A DNA stretch of 64,000 nucleotides from Cyclaneusma minus (Eukaryota; Ascomycota; Leotiomycetes; Marthamycetales; Marthamycetaceae). This document shows, piece by piece, positions 1 to 10,439 of the stretch; the first letter of the stretch is position 1, and each line of letters begins with the position of its first letter. The position numbers were made by a program, and so were the translations under genes. The notes beneath the pieces are model-generated. The model saw only the letters and a program-made list of their open reading frames with translations. It did not search any database and had not been told where the DNA came from. Location of the stretch: contig JAKZHN010000048.1 in NCBI GenBank assembly GCA_037179335.1, positions 1-64,000 of the forward strand, written 5' to 3'.

Positions 1-128
1 ATTTTATTTATTTTATTTATTTTATTTATTTTATTTATTTTATTTATTTTATTTATTTTATTTATTTTATTTATTTTATTTATTTTATTTATTTTATTTA
101 TTTTATTTATTTTATTTATTTTATTTAA
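1..128. repeat. 9-bp tandem repeat (ATTTTATTT)n
   Basis: About 14 uninterrupted copies of the 9-mer attttattt fill the left edge of the window. It continues out of view, so its full length is unknown. The copies are almost perfect, unlike the decayed DNA that follows, so the array probably expanded after the surrounding repeats were mutated. Confidence 0.95.
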
Positions 129-1780
129 TCTGGTAAAGCTTAATAATAATAGGCAAAAAATAAGTTTTTAATTTATTAAATAATTAATTGGCCTAAATTA
201 AAATGCTATTTAAATTAACATATTTATTATCCTTTTTAATTTTTAAAAATCTATTAATTTTAAATTTAAATTCGCAAACGTTTTGGTAAAATTGCTTTAG
301 TAAATGTTTTTCTTTATACCATAATATTGGTTGCACCATTATAAAAGCTTTATAATTGGCCGGCTTTTTTTGAAATTATATTTATTTTTAAAAAACAATC
401 AAATTTAAATAAAATTAATTATTTAATACCCCATTATTATTTAAAAATATATAAATTAATAGCATTTCCGCTTTTATAATAATTGCATTACGCTTTGCAT
501 TTAATAAATTCTTATAATTTTTATCACTTAATTTACTATATTTTAGGCCTACAAATTCCTTATTGGCAGCGGCATTCTTTTATATTTAATTTTAAATTCA
601 ATATTTAAATAAGCTTTTTTTTATTTTTAAAAGTAAAAAAGCTTATTTTAATATTCTGGCTTTTTTTTAATTTTGAAAAATCCGCAAAAATTGCAAATAA
701 TTTACTCTATTGCAATTGCGCTTGATATATTATATTACTTTTTGATTTTTAATTTGCTTATTATTAAAAACCGCTAAATCTTGCTTAAAATATTTATTTG
801 CTATTTTATAAATTCTATAATTGGCCAAAATTATAAAAGCGCAAAAACCATTATAAGCAATATAAAAGTTTATTAAATTATTAAAATCGGCATTAAAATA
901 TTTAATTATAAATTTATATATAAAAAAGGCCTTGCTTTTAATTATCAGCTTTAACGCGTTTTTTCTGGCATTTTGCAATTTTTTCAGCCTGGCGCGGTTA
1001 TCGGCCATGGTTTTTGGTAGCTGCCGCTATATAAAACAAGCTGTAAATCTATCGCAATGTGGGGTAAAGGTGAAGTTTTGTATTTGCAATTAATTATAAA
1101 TAATTATAAGTACATTAAATTGGCTTAGCAAATAAAATTGGTATTATTTACACTTATAATATGGTATATAATAATTAATCAATAAAATATAAAAATAATG
1201 GGAAAAAGAAAATATGCAAAAAAGTAAAAATATTATAAAAATTAAAATTAAAATAAATACAGGAATAAATATAAAAATAAATGGTTTTTAACGCAATTAA
1301 TTTAATGCATCAATTTGCAAGTTGAAAATTTTCCTTAAAATTAGCTTTATTTTGAATAGCTGCTATTATAATTAATTTATAATTATTAAAAATTATTTAA
1401 ATGGCAATATTTCTGCTTTTATTTATTAGGATAGGCCTTAATATATTTAATATAAATATTTTTTCAAAGCTAAATTATAGCATTACTAGCCTATTAAATA
1501 AATAAAAATAAAATGTTTAATATTAAATTTTAAAAACTTTTAATTTAATAAAATTTCAAAAATAAAACTTCTTTACCAATTCTGCTATATTTGCAATATT
1601 TGCAACCGGTTTTTAAGAATTTTTATAATTGGCGCATTTTTTATTTAATATAATAATTTTTGGTTTTTGGCTTATTTTTAAATTTAATATTCTCTTATTA
1701 TATATTTTGAAGCTTTAATACTATATTTCTTATTATAAATTTCTTTCGGAAATTTAACCATAAAGCATTAAAATTTTATA
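129..1780. other. AT-rich decayed DNA, no assignable gene
   Basis: This stretch has the same composition as the rest of the AT-rich block, with stop codons in every frame. Apart from one short open segment on the minus strand (730-1008) I can assign nothing in it. It ends where the TAAA-type tail of the minus-strand LINE begins. Confidence 0.6.
730..1008 (-). pseudogene. decayed coding fragment, unknown
   Basis: A 92-codon open segment begins with a sequence that still looks coding: MADNRARLKKLQNARKNALK, basic and helix-like, with codons far richer in G and C than the surroundings. After about residue 25 it turns into Asn/Ile/Lys/Phe-rich residues typical of A/T-converted codons. I read it as the surviving start of an old protein-coding gene, probably from a transposon, with later codons degraded. 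The family is not recognised. It is unlikely to be expressed as a functional protein. Confidence 0.35.
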
Positions 1781-2732
1781 ATTTATTTATTTATTAATTT
1801 TAATCGTTATCTAGCTATTAAGGTCATACGATAATAACTAAGGTAATAAATTAAGCAGGCCTAAAAACCTTGGTAAGCCGGTTTAATACCAAGCTTTGTT
1901 TAGGAAAAACCTATTCTAATTGTTTTTTATTGGGGCAATATAATTTCTTGGCTATCAATAAATTGCAGGCCGCTAAATAATATAGCGGCGCCGGTAAAAT
2001 TTTTCTCTAGCAGTAGCGGGTTTTTAAATTCTAATTCTAGCAATAATTTGGTTTAAAATTAAAGTTTTAGCTCCCTAAAATTTTTAAATAATATTGGTTA
2101 TACGCTAAGCCCTTTTTTATATACCTTTATATATAATAAAAGCTTTATGCGGTATTTTATTATTGCTATTTTTTTAAGCCTTGGCCAAATATTGCGCTGC
2201 GCAATTGCGGTGCAATATATTGGTAATAGTAATAGAAATTTATATTAAAGTTTTAATCCCGTTTTTATAGATTTTTTAATTTTCCATATTATTATTTTTT
2301 ATTGCCATTATTTTTTTTATATTATTATTCCCATTATTATTTGCAGCCTTTATTGTTTTTATATTTTCCCAGCCATTTGCTTATTTGCTATAGCAAAAAA
2401 GTCTAAGCCTAATTAGATTTTTAAGCCCCTGCTAATTTTTAAAAATATCAAAAATCCAATTGCATATTGGGTTTCCCAGCTTTTAATTTTAGCTACAAAT
2501 TGACGCCAGCATAATAAAAGCAATGGCTAATTTATTTTTTAAATTTGCCAATTTGTTTTCGCCAAAAGAAATTTTAAAGCCGCTAAAGCTGCTTTTGTGG
2601 CCAAAGCTGCTTATATTATTAAAGCTGTTTTTTCTTATTAATAGCCTTTTGATATTTTTTCTGGCCTTAGCCAGCTATTTATTGCATTTGCTATTAATGC
2701 TATTTATTTATTTATTAAGGCTATTAATTTTG

Positions 2733-2790
2733 CCAGCCCTATTTGCCGGCTTAATTTTGGCAGCCCTATTTGCCGGCTTAATTTTGGCAG
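2733..2790. repeat. 27-bp direct duplication inside the LINE
   Basis: The block gccctatttgccggcttaat plus ttttggca is present twice back to back. It gives the odd Leu/Ala-rich open segment at 2,523-2,855 on the plus strand, which lies antisense to the LINE and is not a gene. Confidence 0.7.
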
Positions 2791-5700
2791 CCAATTTAGC
2801 AATTTCAATCTTAATTTTAATCTCAATTATAATTTCAATTTTAATTTTATTTTAGATTTTAATAACAATTTGCCGGATCTTTCCCGCAGGCTTGCTTTGC
2901 GCTAAAGCAAATTTGTATTTTTTTAAGCTTAATTTCAGGCCTGCTTAATGCTAGGGGGAATTTTTGTTTTTTACGCTTAATTTTAAGCTTGCTTTTAATT
3001 ATAAAAAAAAATAAAAACCGGTTTTATACCTATTTTGCTTTCTAAAAACTCCTGTTTTTCCAATTAAATTTTAATTAAGCGCCAATAAAAAAAGCAATAT
3101 GAGCTAAAATTTAAGCCTAAGCTAAAGCTAGATAGCAATAAGCTTGTTTTAATAAAAATTTGCTATTTTAAAAACTATTTTTTAATTTTCTATTTTATAT
3201 TATTAATTTTATAATTTATATTTATTTTAATTTTTTATAATATTTCTATTATAATTCCAATATAGATTTTTTTGCAAATATTAAAATCCGGGGCTATTTC
3301 CAAATAAATAGGCATATATTAATCTAGTTTTATCCAGCTTTGCCTAATAAAAATAAATTGGCTATAATTGCATTTGTATTTAATAATTAAAAAAAGCCTT
3401 TTCTTATATATAAAATATGCATTAAAAATATATTAAATTTTTAAATTTAATTTGCTAAATTAGCTTTTATTAAAATAATTGCTGCATTGCTTGCATTAAA
3501 AAAAACTATATTAATAAGTGCGATTTAATAAATTGCTAATAATCCCTATATTTTTTCTATTTCGCTAATTTTGCTAGCAAATCTTTTTTATTGGCAAATT
3601 TGAAATTTTATTGCTCCGCTTTTAGCATTTTGCCCATTAAATAAATTATTATAATGCCGATGTTTATATTGGTATTTGCTATTTAGCAAAAGCCTGGTTA
3701 AAATTAATTAATAACTTTTTAAAAGCTTAATATATATTAATTATATTTTTTAAAACGCGTAATAAAATTAGAAAAACTAACCGTAAATTTTTAAAAAAAA
3801 ACCAATTTGTTTTTACTTTATTAGCAAAAGAATTATTAAATTAAGGCTTTTAAGCAATTGGGCTACATTATAAATAGCGGATTTTATTTAATTTATATAT
3901 TATTAATTATTGGCTTTAAAAATAACCGGGCAATTATTTAGCATTATATTAAAGCTATAAAAAGCTTTATATTTATTGGTTTTAGTTTTAGTATTAAATA
4001 TAGGATTATAAAAAAGGCTAAGCGTATAAAAGGGGTTAAATTATTAATAAAAATTATTAATTACCCTGATTTATAATTATCGGCTGGAAATTCTTTGAAA
4101 GCCGAAAAGGCTAATCTAATTAAATTTGCTAGGAAGACGGAAAAGGCCTGGCGTAAAAATAAAAAAAAGCATAAATAAAAGAAGCAAAAACAATAAAGGA
4201 TAAATGCATTTGCCAAGAAAAATATATAAAACGGTTAGAAAGATGTATAAGGCGGCCAGGAATTAATAGGCTATAATATAAATAAAATTATAGAAAATGC
4301 CAATAAAGATATATTTTATGTATTCGGCAGTCTTTTTAATTTTTCTAATTTTTAATTATTTGCAAGGATTAAATAGGATTTATTTGGCTTTACTTTAATT
4401 ACTTTTTTTGCATAAATGCTTAATTTTGGCTATTTGCTATTTTTATTGCAATTAGGGTTTTATTGGTTAATTTTAATGGATTATTGCTTTTTTAATTTAA
4501 ACTGCTGCTTTAAGCAACTTCTGGCTTTTATATTTACTAATTTTAATATTATGGCTTTATCACTTATTTTAAGCATTTTATATATTATGGTTTTTTTTTA
4601 ATTGGTAATTTTTGAATATTTTTGGTAATTTCATATAAATATAAAATAAGAGATTTTTAACATTATACCAAAGCTTTATTTATATTTAAATGCTTATAGC
4701 TATATGATTTATTAATTCCGGTTGCTTTGAAGTTTTTTTAAAAAATTTGCTATGTTTTTTTATTGCTTAGCCGCTATTCCGCTATTGCTTGATTATTTTT
4801 TAGATTATTTTTAATATTTTGGCGGCTACTTTCCTTTTTCCTTATCCAATTTTTTTAAAAATAGTTTAATAAATATTCACGTTGCAAATTGTATTTTGCC
4901 GTTAAAATAGCAAGCGGATATATTATATTTGGGTTTAAAAATATGATTCAGCATTTTACCTATTTGCTTTTATAATTATAATAGTGTGTTTTAATTATTA
5001 AATTATCCAATTTTTGCTTAGCTTATGTTTTTACCAAATTTTTATTGGGGTTTGTTTAAAATTAATATTGTGTTTTGTAAATTCTTATTATATAATAATT
5101 GGGTTTTTGATATTATTAATTTTATATTTATATTTTATTATAGGTATAATTTATATTAAAAATGTTATATTTATAATATCTGGCTTTAATAAATTTTGGG
5201 AAGCTGGTAATTAATTTTATTTGGCTGGTTTTATCGGGCAATTTTTTAGTTTTTATTTAAATAAAAATTGGGTAAAATAAATTGCTTTAAATTTATAGGT
5301 AAATATAAAACAACCTATATTTTATAATTCGTTTTTTTTTATTTTTATCCGGATTTATTGCGGGCTTATATACCGTTTTTTATAGCAAGGCTTATATATA
5401 TTATTGGATTTTTATAATATATAAAAAAATTAATAAAGCGGCCTATTATTTTGCTTGCGAAGCGCTAATATATTGCCGGATATAGCATTAATATTTGCGC
5501 TAGGTTGCGGTTTAGGCCAATTAAATATGCTAGCTTATTATTGGGATTATATTAATATTATTAAGATTGCGTATTATTATTGGGAGTTTTTATATTTATA
5601 TATTTTTTTAATTTCAATAAGCTTTATGAGCCGCGCATGTTTTGCTTTTAGCTAGCAAATAATAATTTTATAAATTCAATTATTGCAAATTAATTTAATA

Positions 5701-6959
5701 CTATATCAAAAGAAAAATTATTATATACCAATTTGCCTTTATTATTTATTTTCCGGAATTTTTCCAGCGGAAAATTAGGCTTTTATAGCTTATTAAAATT
5801 TTGATATTAGCCTAGCAAATTTAGTTTTATAATTAAATAATAGGCTTTTTGAAGCTGGCTTTTATATTTTATAAAATATTCTATATTTAGGGCTATATTA
5901 AGCTTTCTTTTAGCCATATTAAATTTCGGATATTTAATAATAATATATTTGGCCATTTAAGCTTCAATATTGCATTAGCAAAACGCTGGGCAATTATTTC
6001 CGGCCTTAATAAAATTAAAAAAATTATTAAAATTATTTTTACTATTTTAAATTTAAATAGCAATTAATAATAATCCTTTTGGCCAATATTTAAAATTAAA
6101 AGAATTATTAAATAAAAGCGAAGTTTTTGCCAAAATTAATATATTATGCTAAATAAGCTAAAAGGCATAAATTTTATAGCTAAATGCAATAAAATTGTGG
6201 TATTTTTCCCATTTCTTTTGCTATTAATTTTTAATTTACTTTTTAATTGATATAGCTAATTTTGGCGGTTTTGTTTCGGGCCTTTTTCAGCGGTCTTTTA
6301 GCCCAAAGTTTTATAGCCTAGGCTATTTAAACTTTTAATAAAATAGGCAAATAATTTTTTTTATTTTGTTTTCCGCCCTATATCCGGTTTTATATTTTTT
6401 TTATAATTTCATTTCGCTTTGCAATAATATTGGGGTGTTTTTAAAATCAATATTAAAATATTAATAATTAAAAATATATTTTAATTGGCGAAATTGCCGC
6501 AAATTGGTTTTTTAATATATATTTATATGCTTTAACTTTTTTTATTGTTTTTTTAATTAAATGCTTAATAGCTTTTTTAATATAATTTTATTAATTTTAT
6601 AAGCTTTACTTAAGTAAAAACATATTATCGCGCTATAAATAAATAAAAAGCAAATTATTATATTATATAATATCTATTTTTAGGCCAATATAGCCCCGGT
6701 TATTAATAATATTAAGCACTATAATATTGCTTTATAATTAAATATTTGCTAAATTTTATTAATTAAATATTGCTTTTATTTTAGCTTATTATTAATTATA
6801 ATTTCAAATATAATTATTGCCGGTTTTAAATATTTAATTATTTTCTGAATTTTAATAAACCAATTTATATTATAATGGTATAAATGTTTTGCAATATATA
6901 TATAATAGTATTCTTTTGAATTAAATGCGGATTTGTATTTTCGCGTTTATTTAATTGCT

Positions 6960-7200
6960 TTATTATATATATTTAATGATGCTTAAATATTTGCATTTAT
7001 TATTTAGTTAATAGCTATTAAATATATATTATTTATAAATGCTTTTAATATAATATTGGGAATATTATTGTAAATATATAGTAGCTTTTTATTAAAAAAT
7101 ATAAATAAAATTAAAAATATTAATAATTTTTATAAAATCCCGCTATTTATTGGTAAAAATCCGGATTTTGTTTTAATAATGCAAATAATTATTTCTTGCT
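6960..7200 (-). pseudogene. LINE reverse transcriptase core, degraded
   Basis: The minus-strand translation of 7,013-7,042 reads AFINNIYLIA. This corresponds to the catalytic F-V-D-D-I-x-L-I-A box of Tad/I-type LINE reverse transcriptases with both aspartates turned to asparagine (GAY to AAY). The following sequence aligns over about 200 bp with the plus-strand copy at 16,722-16,985. The catalytic aspartates are lost and stops are frequent, so the enzyme is dead. Confidence 0.7.
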
Positions 7201-7204
7201 TTAT

Positions 7205-7435
7205 TATAAAGCTTTTTGCTTATTAAATTATTGACCCTAGGTGCCTCAGGCACGTGCCCCGGGCACGCGCCACGCGCCTTGCGCCCCGAGCCCTTTCCCA
7301 TGCCAAGCATGTAACCTTAGCGCTTTGCGCTAGCCTGCAAAATTTTTAAAATTCTGCAAATTTCCAAATTTCCTTTTATAGCTTATAATATTTATTTATT
7401 TTAATCCCTGCCTTATTTTTAAACTGCCATAATAA
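7205..7435 (+). repeat. 5' LTR of the gypsy element
   Basis: It shares with 23,635-23,860 the blocks gggcacgcgc, aaccttagcgcttt, atttccttttatagctta and atttattttaatccctgcc. It shares with 43,331-43,515 the near-palindrome ggtgcctcaggcac. It is noticeably richer in G and C than the element's interior. End points are approximate because the terminal TG/CA has been mutated. Confidence 0.75.
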
Positions 7436-8699
7436 TTTATAAGCTTTTTTTTATTAGCTAACTAATTTAAATCCTCTTAAAACAATTATAGCCTTTTATC
7501 CTGCAGAACAATAGCAGCCTAAAATTGCGCAAATTTCAATTCTAGATTTTATATATTTAGCGCATTTGTTTCTAAATTTTGCAATTTTCAAAAAAATTTG
7601 CAATTTTTAAATTAAATATTTTACGCTATATTTATAATTATTATAGCTATTACAAATGCAATAGCTTAATACCTTGAAGCTTTAAAATTTATATATTTTA
7701 AAATGGCTTTTAAATATTTTGCTAGTAAAAAATATCCTGGTATTAATTGCAATATTACCGTTTCTTTTTAAAAACAATTTGCCAATTCCGATTTTAAAAA
7801 TTATATTTATTTAAAAAGTCTTCTATGCAATATTAATAAAGCTATAGGCAATTTATTTTATTAAGCTATTAATAATGCAAATAAAATAACCAGGCTTTAA
7901 AATTAGCTTATTAATATTAAATCGGTTATTTTTTTTTTTTTTTTGAAATATTTGCGCTATTGCGCCAAAAAATTTAAAAAGTTTATTAAAAAAATAATAT
8001 TCTTTTAAAGCATTAAAACAAATTCCTAATTTGGAAATTAAAATTGCGCCGCGCTTTATAAATTAATAATATAATTTATATTACCAATTATAAGCAAATT
8101 TAGTTTTTTACCAAAATAATAAAAAAAAAGGATTATATATTAATATTATATAAGCTTTAAAAATTATTTTATATTTAAATAACCCCTTTTAATAGCCTTA
8201 AAAAAATACAAAAGCTTTATATAACATATTAATAAAAACCTATATTATTTTAAATAAATGCAAAAAAGCTAAAAAAAACTAAAAAGTTAAAAATAAACAA
8301 AAATTAAAGCTTTGCTGCTTTTTATTTTAGTTTTCAATTTAAAATATAATTGGCCAATTGAAGCAATAAGCTAAAAATGATTAAATTGCGCAATAAAACC
8401 TTTAATACTTTGGCCAGCTATATTAAATATTTAAAAAGAGAAATTAAAAATAATAAATATAATAAATAAATATAATTTTTTTAGTATATTAATAACCCCA
8501 TTAAAAATAAAAACTATATTAAAAAATTGTATATTACAAATATTAAGGCCTTTAAATTTAATATATTAAAACAAAAAGACAATAATAATAGCAATAATAA
8601 TAATTAATTTAAAGCATTTATTCCAATTCCCGCTAATCAAATGCAAAAATATTTTAATTAAAAAAATCCCATAATTTTAAATATTATATTGGCAGCTAT

Positions 8700-8810
8700 T
8701 TAGATTTTTTTCAAGGCTTAATAGCAAAAATATTGCTATAAATATAATTTATGCTTGTATTATAAAAGATTAAAATATTAAAGCCGTAAATATATTAAAA
8801 AATTAGCCGC
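8700..8810 (+). pseudogene. gag zinc-knuckle remnant
   Basis: The plus frame reads NLCLYYKRLKY then a stop and SRKYIK. This is what a CX2CX4HX4C knuckle becomes after C-to-T change (Cys and His codons turned into Tyr). Its position, 1.3 kb after the LTR and before the reverse transcriptase, is right for gag. No complete gag frame survives. Confidence 0.55.
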
Positions 8811-9563
8811 AAATACCAAACATATAGCCAATGGCTTTATTTTTGGCAATTAGTATAAAACTAATTAGCCCTAAAACAGATTTTAATTTATACCCTTTAA
8901 AAATTAAAAATTAAAATAAAATAAAAAATATTAAAAAAGCCGGGAAAAGTTTAATAATTGAAATTAAAAAAAGTAAACCTATAAAAAATAAGGCCAATAT
9001 CTAGCTATAATAAATAATAAAACTAGCAAAAACAATATTTACAAAAAAAAACAATTAGGGCAATATTTAGGGAAATTATTTTAATTATTTTAATTTACCG
9101 CAGCTTGAAAATTTAAAATATATTTTCGCTTTTTTCAAATTTAATTGTAATAAATATTTCCAAATAAAAAATCCGTTTTTCCAATTATCCAAATACTCAT
9201 GGCCAAAATTGCTATTTAAAATTATTTTAAAAAATAGATTTTTCTTTTACCAAATTTTTCAAAATTATATTAATTATTTTTGGATTTTTATAGCTAAAAA
9301 TTTATAATTTTATTATTAATTCAATTAAAGAAATGCTTTATTGAAGGCACAATTATTATGCTAAAAATTGCTTATTAATAACTTATTGCTTAGCATTGGT
9401 ATTTTCCTTTAATAATATTTTTTTAAATAAATTTAAAAAAAGCCAATTTTTATAATAATATTTCCAATTTTTATTAAATTTATAATTATGCCAATACTTT
9501 TTATAATATTTTTTTATGCGTTATTTATTATCAAAAATTAAAAAAACTTAATATATTTAAAAA

Positions 9564-9606
9564 CTAGAATTGCACTATCTCGCAAGCGAGATAAATGCAA
9601 TTCTAG
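9564..9606. repeat. terminal palindrome (hairpin), copy 1
   Basis: CTAGAATTGCA ... ATCTCGC AA GCGAGAT ... TGCAATTCTAG pairs over almost its full 43 bp, with two small internal mismatches. The same hairpin is at 26,881-26,923. It survives intact in DNA where almost all other G and C have been lost. Confidence 0.9.
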
Positions 9607-9721
9607 GCGGAGTCCTTATACGCTAAATTAAGTTTATTATTAGTTTTTAAAAATCATTTAAAATAAGCAATTATTATTAATTAATTAGTATTTAATAATT
9701 GTTTTTATTTAATTTCCAAGT

Positions 9722-9826
9722 TTTAATTTCAAATTTCAAATTTCTTAATTTCTAATTTCTAATTTCTAATTTCTAATTTCTAATTTCTAAATTTCTAATT
9801 TCTAGTTTCTAATTTTTAATTTCGCA
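9722..9826. repeat. 7-bp tandem repeat (TAATTTC)n
   Basis: Roughly a dozen imperfect copies of taatttc lie inside the tRNA-like-bearing unit. The sister unit has a related but shorter gaaatta-type run at about 26,700-26,780 in the opposite sense. Confidence 0.8.
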
Positions 9827-9836
9827 AAAGTTAATA

Positions 9837-9909
9837 GGCTTTACCCGGATTCGAACCCCGGTATTTTTTATTTTTTATTTTTTATATTATACCGTTAAGC
9901 CATTATTAT
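9837..9909 (-). tRNA. tRNA-like pseudogene or SINE-type head, copy 1a
   Basis: On the minus strand an A-box-like tggcttaacggt (9,891-9,902) is followed by a B-box ggttcgaatcc (9,847-9,857), an exact match to the Pol III B-box core, and a taaagcc end. The span is 73 nt, the normal length of a type I tRNA. The anticodon region is an A-rich run with no readable anticodon, the 5' acceptor (ataataa) does not pair with taaagcc, and the T stem is imperfect. It is therefore a decayed or tRNA-derived sequence, not a working tRNA gene. Confidence 0.45.
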
Positions 9910-10148
9910 ATTTTATATGTAATTATTATTATTTTAAATTAAGCATTTATAAATTACTTTGCTTTTTTTTTTAATTAATTGCTATTAATTAATTTCCTTT
10001 TTTAAATTGTTAAATTACTATTATTAAAAATTAAATTATAAATTATTAAAACTAAATTATTAAAACTAAATTATTAAATTTTTATTAGTATTATAAAGTT
10101 GAAATATTTAATAATATATAATGCAAAAATAAAAAATAAAATATAATT

Positions 10149-10232
10149 GGACAGCGCGGGGATTCGAATCCCGGATATAAAAAACTTGGTGGCCAGAAAG
10201 CTTGAATTTTAGCGAGGTGGCCCAAGCTCAAA
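10149..10232 (-). tRNA. tRNA-like pseudogene, copy 1b
   Basis: On the minus strand gattcgaatcccc (T-loop region) is followed by a cgctgtcc acceptor-like end at 10,149. About 60 nt upstream is gggccacctcgcta, the decayed counterpart of the head in 26,033-26,119. The 5' acceptor and D arm do not pair. It is the mutated sister of the better preserved copy in the second unit. Confidence 0.4.
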
Positions 10233-10439
10233 ACTCATGTGATGGTGACACCTTTTTTTGTTCCCCGACTTTGAAAATGAATATCAATTGCTATAATACT
10301 CCGATTTTAAAAGTTCAAACGGGAAAGCTATTCTTTTTAAAAACTGCACCGGATACTAAAGTCTCAAATTTCAAATCCCAAAACTGCGGAAAAGAGCGAG
10401 GCAGAATTATAGAGTAAGAAAAGCATTTTTTTAAAACTT

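Larger units (their letters stand above)
1781..7204 (-). mobile_element. RIP-decayed non-LTR retrotransposon (LINE), 5'-truncated
   Basis: On the minus strand this element ends in a (TAAA)n tail at 1,781-1,796. A 3' region at about 1,781-2,020 matches, in inverted orientation, the 3' end of the plus-strand LINE at 22,005-22,226; shared landmarks include the tagcggcc block and the ccttggtaagccggttta stretch. Reading inward, a reverse-transcriptase core motif FINNIYLIA (from an F-x-DD-x-x-L-I-A ancestor) sits at 7,013-7,042, at nearly the same distance from the tail as in the other copy. Homology stops at about 7,204, exactly where the gypsy LTR begins, so the 5' half is missing. All frames are broken by C-to-T and G-to-A type changes. 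Confidence 0.75.
9564..10419 (-). mobile_element. Helitron-like, tRNA-like-bearing unit, copy 1
   Basis: This 856-bp block is the inverted counterpart of 25,844-26,923. Read on the minus strand it begins TCTTAYTCTATAATTCTGCC, carries two tRNA-like segments, and ends in a 43-bp palindromic hairpin finishing CTAG, followed by T. A TC start, a 3' hairpin and a CTRR end next to T are the hallmarks of Helitron termini. Flanks differ completely from the other copy beyond these ends, and the collinear gypsy copy at 37-43 kb lacks the block, so it is an insertion. No replication-initiator/helicase gene fits in it, so it would be non-autonomous. The Helitron label is an inference; here the hairpin runs right to the end instead of stopping about 10 bp short, which is atypical. 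Confidence 0.6.

Noticed and set aside
2523..2855. Leu/Ile-rich 110-codon plus-strand open segment resembling a membrane protein
   Set aside because: It lies antisense to the degraded LINE and includes a 27-bp direct duplication; the hydrophobic residues are a by-product of T-rich DNA.
10202..10417. 71-codon plus-strand open segment with normal codon composition
   Set aside because: It lies within the tRNA-like-bearing unit, opposite in sense to it, and the sister unit at 25,844 has stops and length changes in the same frame.
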